Source: Opitutaceae bacterium
Lineage (GTDB): Bacteria > Verrucomicrobiota > Verrucomicrobiia > Opitutales > Opitutaceae
DNA length: 64,000 nt
Direction of reading: 5' to 3'
Assembly (NCBI GenBank): GCA_028284385.1
Contig: JANQRT010000072.1
Location: 62,001 to 126,000, forward strand
Shown here: positions 35,647-44,711 of the stretch, one piece after another
Position numbering within the stretch: the first letter of the stretch is position 1
Layout: every line of letters begins with the position of its first letter
Program-made: the position numbers and the translations under genes
The notes under the pieces: generated by a model
Database searches by the model: none
The model's input: the letters and a program-made list of their open reading frames with translations, nothing else
What the model was told of the DNA's origin: nothing

Positions 35647-37166
35647 GTCGCGCTTACCTCCAAGTCGGGCGATTCTTCGATAAGATTCACAGTCGTTTCC
35701 TTTCCGCTACGCTCTGACAACAACAGCATAGAGAAGGAAATCATGAACCCGATAGCTCCAACCAAAATGAGACCCATTCCAAGGGTCGCCATCGCATAAT
35801 AGCTTTTCATGTTGGCTACGATGGACAGGACACCGGTGACGCTGCCATTCATCAGCTCTCCTTCCTGCATGCCGCCCGTAATCAGGCTAGACACCACAAG
35901 GAAAACGCCAAGCAACTGCATCCAGAAATGGAGTTCCGCCAATCCGGCCGAAGGCAGTTCTTTATTCAGAAGTCTAGACAGAATGAAATAGAGGCATCCC
36001 GAAAAAACCATGGTCGCGAAACCAAGCAATCCAAGAAGCTGAACGCCATTATTGAAGGAGGAAAACTGAACCACGTCCTGAGTGACGCGCAGCGAGCCGT
36101 AGATAAAGTAGCAGCCAAAGAGGAGAAAGCCGATGCATCCGAAAAAGATGAATCTGAGCGAAATCGTTTCCCAGATCCGCGAAAAACTGGCGAACAGCGT
36201 AGACAGAAATTGAATACTGAAAATGGAAAGCGGATAGAGAATACCGAAGGCGGCTATGATGCCTACCGACGACACCCAAGAGGGCACCGGACCGTAAAGC
36301 AGTTCGGCAGATCCTGCCGAGCTCGCAAACAGAATCCATGACCAGAAAGCCTTGCCCGAGTGATTGTAGCCTACGATGGGCTTCCCCAAGACTTTGGGCA
36401 GCATATAGTAGACAACGGCAAGAGCGAAAGGAACGATGACGACCATCAATAGATTATTGGCATACCAGGAGCCTATCAGGTATTGCAAAGTTCCCTGAGC
36501 GGGCTGACTCATTAGCATGACCTGAACCACGGTGTAGATCCAAGCAAAGGCGAATAAAGCTGCTAGGATGTACCATTGAGAGGCATAAACCACTCGATGA
36601 ACCCGCTCACGAAATGCAAGAACGCCCCACAATCCCATTCCAAGAAAAGCGGCGAGCAATACGGGTACGATAAAAGCCGGCATTTCAAGCCATTCGTAGG
36701 GCAATTGTCCGCTAACGGTAAAACTGTCTCGCCAGGTAATAGGCAACATGCCTCCCATCAGTATTCCCAATAGCCCTACAATGAGGGCGACATTCCAAAT
36801 CGAAAGGGAAACCGTAAGCAGAAAGCCATTGCCGGCCGGAGCTCCCCCGAGTCGAACGAGAAGCCAGAAGGAACAAGCCAGACCAGCATTGAAGAGCCAG
36901 CCATAGATCAGACTATTCCAGAAAACGGGCTCGACTTTGCCATAAGTAAGCCATTCGCAGTGACCAAGAAATCCTGGGGAATGCAATTTGATCGAGGCGA
37001 TCAGCCCAAAAAGGATCGAAACGACAAGCCAGAAGATGGCAGACTTGATCAAGCCAAGCAGCTGAAAGCGTACAGAGCCATCAATACTCAATTGCCCTTC
37101 GCGATGTTTGGAATCGCCAGAGAACTCCGGACTAAGCGAAGAGCATATATTGGAAATCAACTTCAT
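35643..37166 (-). CDS. CcoN-like membrane subunit lacking all heme/copper ligands
   Basis: 507 residues, about 12 membrane helices, aligning by eye with cbb3 oxidase subunit I along its length: WLTYGKVEPVFWNSLIYGW against the CcoN block GRLRPLHTNAVIF, SWYANNLLMVVIVPFALAVVYYMLPK against WWYGHNAVGFFLT...YYFVPK, SSAGSAELLYGPVPSW against WAGPHHLHYTALPDW, and SSFNNGVQLLGLLGF against GHVHSGALGW. At every ligand position the histidine is gone: F82 (low-spin heme), N237, A287 and E288 (copper), and S370 and N372 (hemes). It therefore should not bind heme b, heme b3 or copper and cannot reduce oxygen. It probably serves as a structural or proton-handling membrane subunit of a complex with ACIII and the two cytochromes. 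An ordinary oxidase gene is not seen in this window. Confidence 0.8.
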   Translation of the reverse strand: MKLISNICSSLSPEFSGDSKHREGQLSIDGSVRFQLLGLIKSAIFWLVVSILFGLIASIKLHSPGFLGHCEWLTYGKVEPVFWNSLIYGWLFNAGLACSFWLLVRLGGAPAGNGFLLTVSLSIWNVALIVGLLGILMGGMLPITWRDSFTVSGQLPYEWLEMPAFIVPVLLAAFLGMGLWGVLAFRERVHRVVYASQWYILAALFAFAWIYTVVQVMLMSQPAQGTLQYLIGSWYANNLLMVVIVPFALAVVYYMLPKVLGKPIVGYNHSGKAFWSWILFASSAGSAELLYGPVPSWVSSVGIIAAFGILYPLSIFSIQFLSTLFASFSRIWETISLRFIFFGCIGFLLFGCYFIYGSLRVTQDVVQFSSFNNGVQLLGLLGFATMVFSGCLYFILSRLLNKELPSAGLAELHFWMQLLGVFLVVSSLITGGMQEGELMNGSVTGVLSIVANMKSYYAMATLGMGLILVGAIGFMISFSMLLLSERSGKETTVNLIEESPDLEVSAT

Positions 37167-37199
37167 TTACCGTATTCGAAATCCGGTGGCGAACGCGTT

Positions 37200-37481
37200 C
37201 TACTGGCTATGCTGAGCAACTACAAGCTCTTTGGCTCTTTCGATAGGCAGACGAACTTTTCCGTTCGAGGCATCGATAACCGAGTATGAGGAAAGGGTCT
37301 CCTGTTCTTTTGCCAGATGTTCGGAAAGCGAAGGCCTTTCAACGGTCGCGCTTTCTTCGCTAGAAGCGTCGTCACTATCTAAATACGTTACATTTAAAAG
37401 AATATAGAAAACCAGGAACACGCCGATTACAGCGACAACGGCGGGGAAGGAACTTCTAGAGGGCGTCTGGGCTGAACTCAT
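37200..37481 (-). CDS. small single-span membrane protein of the act operon
   Basis: 93 residues. A Ser/Pro-rich N-terminus, one membrane helix (FPAVVAVIGVFLVFYILLNV, about 12-31), an acidic linker and a C-terminal motif VIDASNGKVRLPIERAKELVV. A similar NGxVRIPIxxAMELL-like tail occurs, as far as I recall, in small proteins of other act/oxidase loci. It starts 15 bases after actF and ends 33 bases before the CcoN-like gene, so it is within the operon. It probably helps assemble or bridge the two respiratory modules; no catalytic residue or metal motif is visible. Confidence 0.7.
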   Translation of the reverse strand: MSSAQTPSRSSFPAVVAVIGVFLVFYILLNVTYLDSDDASSEESATVERPSLSEHLAKEQETLSSYSVIDASNGKVRLPIERAKELVVAQHSQ

Positions 37482-37496
37482 TTCGGGTTTATATGA

Positions 37497-38738
37497 CTAG
37501 AAGTTATGATTGAGAGATTCGACAATTCGAGGATCTCTAATGGGAATGATTCTTGTTTTCCGATAACTAGACCAATAGGCCCATAGGAGAATGCCTCCTG
37601 CTCCCACTATGCCCGCGGCATACCAGATGAGATTTACCGGACTGGAAAACAGCTGCATAGGCTCGCCATGACTGTCCTTAAGCGAAGGCAGGACATTGAA
37701 GAAAATGTCCACCAGTTGCATAAACAGAATCCAAGTAGCGATGAAGATCATGGACTTGTGATTCACTTTCAGCGGGAACTGCAGGAGGTAGAGAAACGGG
37801 AAAAGAAAATGCCCGAAAATCAAGAGCATGGAAACCTCCCACCAGAGACCCTGTTCACGCAAGTTGTACCAGAAGGTCTCCTCCGGAATATTGGCATTCC
37901 AGATAAGAAAGTACTGCGAGAAAGTAATGTAGCCCCAGAAAACGGTGAAGGCGAAACTGAGCGTCGCCAAGTCGTGAAGATGCTTGTTGTTGAAAATCCC
38001 CTTTAATGGGCCTTTGGATACGAGGAAAATCGAAGTGAGAATGAGCACTGCCAAAGCGGCTCGCATGGCGTTGGTGAAGAACCAGACTCCAAACATGGTA
38101 GAGAACCAGTGATACTCGAGGCTCATAATCCAATCGAAGCCGGCCATGGTCCAAGTCAAAGCGACTGCGAAGAGTCCACCAGCCGCTAGTTTTCGAGAGG
38201 CATGAGTATGACTTGGACTGCCATCCGTGTCCTGAGTGATGGAGTGCTTGCGAAAAGCTCTAGCGAATAGTATCCAAGTTCCGAAAGCAATCGCCGCTCG
38301 TATCCAGAAAAACGGTTCAGTGAGCCACCATTGTTTTTTTACCCACAGGATATCCTCCCCAACCGTACCGTGACCGTGAAGCGGCTCAGTGGGATCCATC
38401 CAAATCCAAAGCACTCCTTGATTCCCGCTTAGATACGTAAGCAGGAAAACCGGAATAAACAAGATGCCAAGGTAAGGCATGGCGGAAAGAAAGTTCTCAG
38501 CCTGTCGACGAACAACCACTGACCAAGAAGCATCCATAATATGATGGATCAGAATGAGAAACAACATCCCCACCGTGATCGAGGTGATGAAGAGCAGTCC
38601 GATCAGGTAGGAGAATGCAGCCATCCGAGTATCTACGAAAAAGCCGATCAGCGAAACGAAAAGGCCGATCGCTCCAAAAAGGAGCCATTTCTTCGGATTG
38701 GGAATCGAGGCGTCGTGTTGAATCGCGTCTGAGCTCAT
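37497..38738 (-). CDS. actF: alternative complex III subunit ActF
   Basis: 413-residue integral membrane protein with about ten helices, related to NrfD/PsrC-type subunits and paralogous to ActC. Family-typical blocks are SWSVVVRRQAENFLSAMPYLGI, HSITQDTDG preceded by ILFARAFR, FDWIMSLEYHWFSTMFGVWFF, WGYITFSQYFLIWNANIPEETFWY and WWEVSMLLIFGHFLFPFLYLL. ActF caps the membrane arm and may take part in quinol handling or proton movement; it carries no cofactor motif. Its start overlaps the actE stop by four bases. Confidence 0.92.
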   Translation of the reverse strand: MSSDAIQHDASIPNPKKWLLFGAIGLFVSLIGFFVDTRMAAFSYLIGLLFITSITVGMLFLILIHHIMDASWSVVVRRQAENFLSAMPYLGILFIPVFLLTYLSGNQGVLWIWMDPTEPLHGHGTVGEDILWVKKQWWLTEPFFWIRAAIAFGTWILFARAFRKHSITQDTDGSPSHTHASRKLAAGGLFAVALTWTMAGFDWIMSLEYHWFSTMFGVWFFTNAMRAALAVLILTSIFLVSKGPLKGIFNNKHLHDLATLSFAFTVFWGYITFSQYFLIWNANIPEETFWYNLREQGLWWEVSMLLIFGHFLFPFLYLLQFPLKVNHKSMIFIATWILFMQLVDIFFNVLPSLKDSHGEPMQLFSSPVNLIWYAAGIVGAGGILLWAYWSSYRKTRIIPIRDPRIVESLNHNF

Positions 38739-39349
38739 AGTCCAAGCTCCTCTCTCTTGGCAGGAGTTAAATCGTCAGCGGATCCATTGGCCGCTCGTTG
38801 CAAGGCTCGAAGGTAAAGAACGACCGCCCAGCGGTCCTCAACCGAAAGTTTGTCAGCATAGGAATACATCAGGCCCTTGCCATTGGTAATCACATCGTAG
38901 AGCTGCCCATCGGGGTAGTTTACGAAATTCGGCTGCGTCAAGTCTGCCACTACCAGCATGCCATACTTCTTCGTCATGCTATCGCCATTACCGGCCAGTC
39001 CATGACAAACCGCGCAGTAGATATTGTAGCGCTCTTCGCCCCGATCTATAAAGGCGTGGTTCACTTCGATCTCAGCTGGCATGGAATTTCCAAACTCGGT
39101 CCCCAGCTTACCAGTCTGCATGTACTCGTCTTCGTGATACGTTCCACGAGCCACTGTATTCTCCACAGGAAGTCGATCAGTCCGTCCATCAGCGAAGAAA
39201 CCGCTTTCGCCTTGGGGCATGTACTTCGGCATGCGATCCATATCGTCAAACACTTCAAGCGGAGGCGCCGTCTTCTTCGCTCCGCGAAAACCGAGAATGG
39301 ATACAGCGGAGATAACAAGAAAAATGAATATCAGGTAGACGTAACGCAT
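38735..39349 (-). CDS. actE: alternative complex III monoheme cytochrome c subunit ActE
   Basis: 204 residues. An N-terminal membrane segment or uncleaved signal (YVYLIFIFLVISAVSILGF) precedes a periplasmic cytochrome c domain with a single heme motif YCAVCHGLAGNGDSM. The upstream part contains the ActE-typical MPKYMPQGESGFFADGRTDRLPVENTVARG, broken here at its start by a Pro-rich turn. In ACIII, ActE passes electrons from the ActA hemes toward soluble cytochrome c or the oxidase. It lies 4 bases after actD and overlaps actF. Confidence 0.93.
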   Translation of the reverse strand: MRYVYLIFIFLVISAVSILGFRGAKKTAPPLEVFDDMDRMPKYMPQGESGFFADGRTDRLPVENTVARGTYHEDEYMQTGKLGTEFGNSMPAEIEVNHAFIDRGEERYNIYCAVCHGLAGNGDSMTKKYGMLVVADLTQPNFVNYPDGQLYDVITNGKGLMYSYADKLSVEDRWAVVLYLRALQRAANGSADDLTPAKREELGL

Positions 39350-39353
39350 TCCG

Positions 39354-39911
39354 TTATTCCTCTAATTCAGAGATGCCCGTAGGCTTGAGTTCCTCAATGA
39401 AAGCGCGCGTCTTTTCATTGTCGAATTGGGGGTCGTCTTTCTCGATATAGAGGAAGAACTTGTCGTCGGTTCCCTCCGCGATGTCGTCGTATTTCAATAC
39501 CGGATGGTAATGCATCGGCAGCTTATTGAGAATAAACATCCCGATAATCGAAGCGAAGGCGGAAAAGAGGATCGTCAACTCATAGGAGACCGGAAAGGCG
39601 AATTGCGGACTGAAGAAGGGCTTGCCGCCCACGATCAGCTTGTAGCCTTCGCTGAGAAGACCCAAATCCAGGTCCGACGCTCCGGTAAACGCGATCATAA
39701 GCATTCCCGTAGTGATTCCAAGGGTACCACCCACAATCGTGAATCTGGGAACCATTGAGCGCTTTATACCCATGGCAGGATCCAATCCGTGTACGGGAAA
39801 AGGCGTTACGACATCCCATTGCTTAAAACCAGCGTCCCTCACCTTTTTAGCGGCATGCATAATATCCGCAGGTGATTCGAACTTAGCGATTAATCCAAAC
39901 TTTCTGGGCAT
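39354..39911 (-). CDS. actD: alternative complex III subunit ActD (DUF3341)
   Basis: 185-residue protein with two membrane helices (FTIVGGTLGITTGMLMIAF and the segment around SYELTILFSAFASIIGMFIL). The N-terminal cytoplasmic part starts with FGLIAKFESPADIMHAAKKV and contains WDVVTPFPVHGLDPAMGIKRS, the hallmark of DUF3341. ActD anchors the complex without cofactors. It sits 28 bases after actC and 4 bases before actE. Confidence 0.93.
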   Translation of the reverse strand: MPRKFGLIAKFESPADIMHAAKKVRDAGFKQWDVVTPFPVHGLDPAMGIKRSMVPRFTIVGGTLGITTGMLMIAFTGASDLDLGLLSEGYKLIVGGKPFFSPQFAFPVSYELTILFSAFASIIGMFILNKLPMHYHPVLKYDDIAEGTDDKFFLYIEKDDPQFDNEKTRAFIEELKPTGISELEE

Positions 39912-39939
39912 TGCTCTTTCTTATTCGCTGGGTTGGAGA

Positions 39940-41361
39940 TTAGTGGTGGTGAGGATCGGCCTGCGGAGTGACGGCTTTGATTTCAGCCATGGCCATCAAA
40001 GGCAGGAACCGGAGGAAAAGGAGGAAGAGAACGGAGAACACTCCAAAGGTCCCTACGTAAGTGAAGATATCCACAACCGTAGGCGAGTAGTAGCCCCAGC
40101 TGGAGGGAACGAAATCCCGAGCAAGCGAAGTTACTGCAATGACGAAGCGCTCGAACCACATGCCGATGTTCACGAAGATGGAGATGATCCAAACCAGAGC
40201 CGTGTTTTCTCTTATCTTCTTGAACCAGAAGAACTGTGGCGAAATGACATTGCAGGCGATCATTATCCAGTAGGCCCAAGCGTAGGGACCAAAGGCTCTA
40301 GTGACGAAAGCGAACTTTTCGAAATCATTGGCGCCATAAGCTGCAATGAAAAACTCCATCGCATAAGCGTAGCCCACCATCGATCCAGTAGCCAAAATGA
40401 TCTTGGTCATACAATCGATATGATATTGCGTAATGAGATCTTCGAGACGGTAGATCGCTCGAAGAGGCAGCATCAGCGTCAATACCATGCCGAATCCGGA
40501 AAAGATGGCTCCAGCTACGAAGTAAGGGGGGAAAATGGTGGTATGCCAACCTGGCAGCAGAGAAATGGCGAAGTCGAAGGATACGATGGTGTGTACCGAG
40601 AGTACCAGTGGCGTAGAAAGACCAGCCAACAGCAGGTAGCACATTTCGTAATTGCTCCAATGGCGATTGGAACCACGCCAGCCCATGGCGAAAATACCAT
40701 AAAGCACCTGCCGGATTTTCGTTTTGGCGCGATCACGCACCGTGGCCAAATCGGGAATCAATCCAATGTACCAGAAAAGTACCGACACGGTACCGTAGGT
40801 CGAAACGGCAAAAACGTCCCAGAGAAGAGCAGAGCGAAAGTTTGGCCAGATCGCGTTCGAGTTGGGAAACGGAAAAAGATACCCGGGGTAAAGGGCGAAC
40901 CAGACACGACCAACGTGGAAGACCGGGAAGAGCGCCGCGCAAACCACGGCGAAAATGGTCATCGCTTCCGCCGCCCTATTAATCGAGGTGCGCCATTTTT
41001 GGCGAAGAAGGCAAAGGATAGCGGAAATCAACGTACCCGCATGCCCAATACCGATCCAGAAAACGAAGTTCACGATGGCCCAGCCCCAGTTCATAGGATT
41101 GGCCAGACCCCAGACGCCAGTGCCCGCCGCAACGAGATAGACCAAGCCAAAGACGGTAAAGCTCGCCGTGATGCAGGCCACGATGAAGCATACCCACCAC
41201 CAGGTTGGCGTCTTTTCTTCAACGATGCCGCAGATCTTCTCCGTAATCCAATTGAAACTACGATTGTTCTCAACCAAGGCTGGACGGGGAACGTCAGCCG
41301 GATTTACCTCGCTGAGAATTGCTGGCCGAGCCTCGGAAATCGATGATGGAGCGCTAGCCAT
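39940..41361 (-). CDS. actC: alternative complex III quinol-binding membrane subunit ActC
   Basis: 473 residues, about ten membrane helices, NrfD/polysulfide-reductase-type. Conserved ACIII blocks are visible: WGLANPMNWGWAIVNFVFWIGIGHAGTLISAIL, KWRTSINRAAEAMTIFAV, FHVGRVWFALY, HRHWSNYEMCYLLLAGLSTPLVLSVHT (shortened from the ORF's own text) and MWFERFVIAVTSLARDF. Family members bind quinol at the periplasmic side near the ActB iron-sulfur arm. The actB stop and actC start share one base (TAATG), so translation is coupled. Confidence 0.94.
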   Translation of the reverse strand: MASAPSSISEARPAILSEVNPADVPRPALVENNRSFNWITEKICGIVEEKTPTWWWVCFIVACITASFTVFGLVYLVAAGTGVWGLANPMNWGWAIVNFVFWIGIGHAGTLISAILCLLRQKWRTSINRAAEAMTIFAVVCAALFPVFHVGRVWFALYPGYLFPFPNSNAIWPNFRSALLWDVFAVSTYGTVSVLFWYIGLIPDLATVRDRAKTKIRQVLYGIFAMGWRGSNRHWSNYEMCYLLLAGLSTPLVLSVHTIVSFDFAISLLPGWHTTIFPPYFVAGAIFSGFGMVLTLMLPLRAIYRLEDLITQYHIDCMTKIILATGSMVGYAYAMEFFIAAYGANDFEKFAFVTRAFGPYAWAYWIMIACNVISPQFFWFKKIRENTALVWIISIFVNIGMWFERFVIAVTSLARDFVPSSWGYYSPTVVDIFTYVGTFGVFSVLFLLFLRFLPLMAMAEIKAVTPQADPHHH

Positions 41362-44300
41362 TAGTGGGATCCTCCTTCATCGCGAGCGGAATCATGGTGG
41401 GCGTCTTGGTCGTGACCATTATGCTTGTCGTGAGAATCTCCATGGCCTTTGCCGTAATCCATCTTGGGCTTGGCCTGTTTGTACTCCAATTTGGATAAAG
41501 GCTGATCGGCGTAGTCTGGCATTTCCGGATTCGGATTTCGGAGCTTGGCCAGATAGGTAGTGCGCGGACGAGCATTGAGGTATCCAAGCACTGAATAATT
41601 GAGTTCGTTGTCGCGGAGCTGAGATACACGGCTATCCGGATCGGTAAGATCTCCGAAAACGATAGCATTGGTCGGGCAGACTTGCTCGCAAGCGGTCTTG
41701 ATCGTCCCATCGGGAACCTTCACATTGTCGCTATCCCTGGCTTCCACCTTTTGATCGATCTTGGCTTGCTGGATACGTTGCGTGCAATAGGTGCACTTCT
41801 CCATGACGCCTCGCATGCGCACGGAAACATCCGGATTTTGAGCCATCTGCAGAAGCTCTGGCTTACCTTTTGGAGCCAACGGACCTTCATAAAGGCGATC
41901 TAGAGGACGTTGCTGGTAATCGAAAAAGTTGAATCGACGAACTTTGTAAGGGCAGTTGTTGGCGCAGTAGCGAGTGCCAATACAGCGATTGTAGGCCATG
42001 GTGTTCAAACCTTCGGAATCGTGAACCGTGGCATTTACTGGGCACACCTGCTCGCAAGGAGCGGTCTCGCAGTGCATGCAACCAACAGGTTGAACCATGA
42101 CTTGTGGATCTTCGGGAATCTCGGTTTTTCCCAGGCCTGAGGAGAAATAACGGTCGAGACGAATCCAATGCATCTCGCGACCTCGTCGAACTTGGTCGCG
42201 CCCTACGATCGGAATATTGTTCTCAGCCTGACAAGCGACGACACAAGCGTTACATCCCGTGCAGACATTAAGATCGATGTTCATCCCCCACTGATGGTTG
42301 CCAGTGTGATCAGGATGCTCGTAAAGCGATTCGCCACGGGGAGTGGTCGTGACCTTCTCCTGGGTAGGCATGTATTTGTCCTTCCCGTAAATCGGAGGAG
42401 AATGCGACTCCATGCCCATATGGCTTACCCAATCAGGGCTCTTGCTGTAGTAATCCAAGTTGGCTTCGCGAATGATGGCTCTGCCCTCCATCGACCAATG
42501 CTCTTGAGTATTGGTCAACTGAAACTCTCTACCCGTCGCTTCAAGCGTTGCCCCCGTAGCAAAAGCCATGGAGCTGGACGTACGAACGGAGTAGGCGTCG
42601 TATCCAGAATTTTGGCCAACTCGACCGGTCTTGCTTCGACCATAACCTAGAGGAAGGACAATGGAATAGTTATCGAGGCCTGGCAGAATATGAACCGCTC
42701 CTTCCACCTCCAGATCGCCTACTTTCAGTTTGTAGACAGGAGCGAACGTGCGACCGTCTCTCACGCGATTCGGATTTTTACGAGCAACTTGGATCGTAGC
42801 ATCCGGCGCCACAATTCCCAGCTCCTTGGCCAAGCGAGGGCTAACAATGATGCCATTGTCCCAAGTCAGCTTGTTAATCGGATCAGGACACTCCTGAAGC
42901 CAGCCATTATTATTGTAACGGCCGTCATCTACCTTGGCGTCATTTACGAAAACAACCTCGAGGCTTTCCGCAGTTGGAGCCTCTGGTTGCGAAAAACCTT
43001 CTAGCGTATTAGCAAGTTTAGAGCCCGATACGAGCGAATGGCGCTTTTTGTATCCATCTTTCGATACGAAGCCATCATGTAGAAACTTATCGAAGGCTCG
43101 CTTGCCGTTTGATGCGGCAGATTTCTGAAACGTTTCGTAAACGAGGCTATGGCCGTCGGCATTGGTTTCGCCAAGCAAGCGGGCAAGCACCTCAATCTCG
43201 GACAGACCATCGAAAAGCGGCAGAATCATCGGCTGCTGTGGAAGGACTGCTCCATCGTAGGTTCTTCCGTCCCCCCACGTCTCTAAATAGTGAGCCTGCA
43301 GAATATGATAGCCTGCCTTGTAGGATGTCTCGTCCTCGTAGTAGCCTAGCCTGACCACCGAATCAACCTTGTCTAGCAATCCGGAGAAATCGAGGTCGAC
43401 AGGGGCGTTGTAGACGGGATTGCCACCTAGAATAACCAGAGTCTCGACACCATTTCCAGAAATGGCATCGGCTAGCTCGCCAAGAGAGACGGCATCGCCG
43501 GAATCATCTTCAACGAAAGTTAGCGTTTCTCCCAAATTGCCAAGCTTCTCGTTAATCAGTAGACCGATCGCATGAGCCTCTGGAGAAAGTTGGGCCCCAA
43601 CGTAGACGAGACTTTTGCCTTTGTGATGAGCTAAATCGTCCGCGCACTTTTCAATCCATGCCTTGGTCTTTTCGTCGGCCAAAAGACTGCTTGAAAGATT
43701 TTCGAAGATCGGCTTCAACGCATCGCCTTCCACGCCAAGCTCGATATTCAAGGCAATACCAGCCAGGAAGCCAGCCATCTGGCTTGAGGCAAGACGCTTA
43801 CGGTGATCCGCCATGGCGCCGGTGATCGTCATGTTGCTTTCAGCAATGTAGAGACGGTTCATTTCGTCCTTGCTGGTACGCACACGCCGGCCATCGGCAA
43901 ATTGCTTGGAGAATTTCAACGCTCCTGGATCTTGCCCCAGGAAATCTCCATCGACACTGAGAATCCGCTCGGCCTGCGAGAAATCGTAGAGCGGCTTGAG
44001 GTTCGGACCTGCTAGCAGCTTGGCCGCCTTAGCGCCGCCATCCGTTTCCACCGGCTCGTACTCCGCCCAAATTGCTTTGGGGTAGGCTTTCTGAAACGCG
44101 TTCTTCAAACGCTGACGAGTCGGAGAGGAAGACTTCTCCGTCAGAATAGCGAATCTGTCTCCATTGTTTCCCGACAATCCATCTTTAAGCTTTTTAAGAA
44201 GATCGAAAACTTCGCTTTGGGAAATGGAAGATCCGTCCTGCTTGTGATGGGTGGCGCGGTCCGGATCATACAGATCGAGAACGGATGCCTGGGCCTTTAG

Positions 44301-44711
44301 AGAAGTTCCTCCATTGTAGCCTTCGAAGTCTCCATTGCCTTCGATCTTGGTCGGCCTGCCAGTGTGCGTTTCTACTAGAAGCGGCAAGCTTTCCCCGCGG
44401 AGTGAATACGAACTGGCATAGTAAAGCGGCTCGCCAGGTATTAGATGTTCGGGAGCCTTAGAATGAGGAAGAATGTGCGATTCAGGACGACGACAGCCGG
44501 AAAAGCCAAGGCCGCCTAAAGCAAAGGAAGCCGCCATGATCTTGAAGAAATGCCGACGATCAACCTCGCTTAATTCGGAAGCTTCAGGACCGAATTCGCG
44601 CTCGACTTGCTCAAGGAACTGAGGCGATTGAGCGAGATCATCCAGGCTACGCCAATAGCGCGGCCCAGTAAGTTCCGCTTTGCTGGTGGGATTCGAGTTT
44701 AAAGGTTTCAT
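41361..44711 (-). CDS. actB: alternative complex III large iron-sulfur subunit ActB
   Basis: 1116-residue fusion of a molybdopterin-oxidoreductase-like domain, which in ACIII holds no molybdenum cofactor, and a C-terminal ferredoxin-like domain. The N-terminus has a Tat-like motif (DRRHFFKIMAASFALGGLGF, about 52-71). The C-terminal part has four cysteine clusters: CTGCNACVVACQAEN, CMHCETAPCEQVCPVNA, CIGTRYCANNCPYKVRRF with CTYCTQRIQ, and CEQVCPTNAIVFGD, enough for three 4Fe-4S and one 3Fe-4S centre. The C-terminal end is unusually rich in His, Asp and Gly (DSHDKHNGHDQDAHH). It overlaps actA by four bases. It relays electrons from quinol at ActC toward the hemes of ActA. Confidence 0.95.
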   Translation of the reverse strand: MKPLNSNPTSKAELTGPRYWRSLDDLAQSPQFLEQVEREFGPEASELSEVDRRHFFKIMAASFALGGLGFSGCRRPESHILPHSKAPEHLIPGEPLYYASSYSLRGESLPLLVETHTGRPTKIEGNGDFEGYNGGTSLKAQASVLDLYDPDRATHHKQDGSSISQSEVFDLLKKLKDGLSGNNGDRFAILTEKSSSPTRQRLKNAFQKAYPKAIWAEYEPVETDGGAKAAKLLAGPNLKPLYDFSQAERILSVDGDFLGQDPGALKFSKQFADGRRVRTSKDEMNRLYIAESNMTITGAMADHRKRLASSQMAGFLAGIALNIELGVEGDALKPIFENLSSSLLADEKTKAWIEKCADDLAHHKGKSLVYVGAQLSPEAHAIGLLINEKLGNLGETLTFVEDDSGDAVSLGELADAISGNGVETLVILGGNPVYNAPVDLDFSGLLDKVDSVVRLGYYEDETSYKAGYHILQAHYLETWGDGRTYDGAVLPQQPMILPLFDGLSEIEVLARLLGETNADGHSLVYETFQKSAASNGKRAFDKFLHDGFVSKDGYKKRHSLVSGSKLANTLEGFSQPEAPTAESLEVVFVNDAKVDDGRYNNNGWLQECPDPINKLTWDNGIIVSPRLAKELGIVAPDATIQVARKNPNRVRDGRTFAPVYKLKVGDLEVEGAVHILPGLDNYSIVLPLGYGRSKTGRVGQNSGYDAYSVRTSSSMAFATGATLEATGREFQLTNTQEHWSMEGRAIIREANLDYYSKSPDWVSHMGMESHSPPIYGKDKYMPTQEKVTTTPRGESLYEHPDHTGNHQWGMNIDLNVCTGCNACVVACQAENNIPIVGRDQVRRGREMHWIRLDRYFSSGLGKTEIPEDPQVMVQPVGCMHCETAPCEQVCPVNATVHDSEGLNTMAYNRCIGTRYCANNCPYKVRRFNFFDYQQRPLDRLYEGPLAPKGKPELLQMAQNPDVSVRMRGVMEKCTYCTQRIQQAKIDQKVEARDSDNVKVPDGTIKTACEQVCPTNAIVFGDLTDPDSRVSQLRDNELNYSVLGYLNARPRTTYLAKLRNPNPEMPDYADQPLSKLEYKQAKPKMDYGKGHGDSHDKHNGHDQDAHHDSARDEGGSH

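Noticed and set aside
39712..41346. 544-codon rightward open frame
   Set aside because: It lies opposite actC and actD, which have strong family matches. Its translation is highly charged with no recognisable domain, so it is an antisense by-product of codon use.
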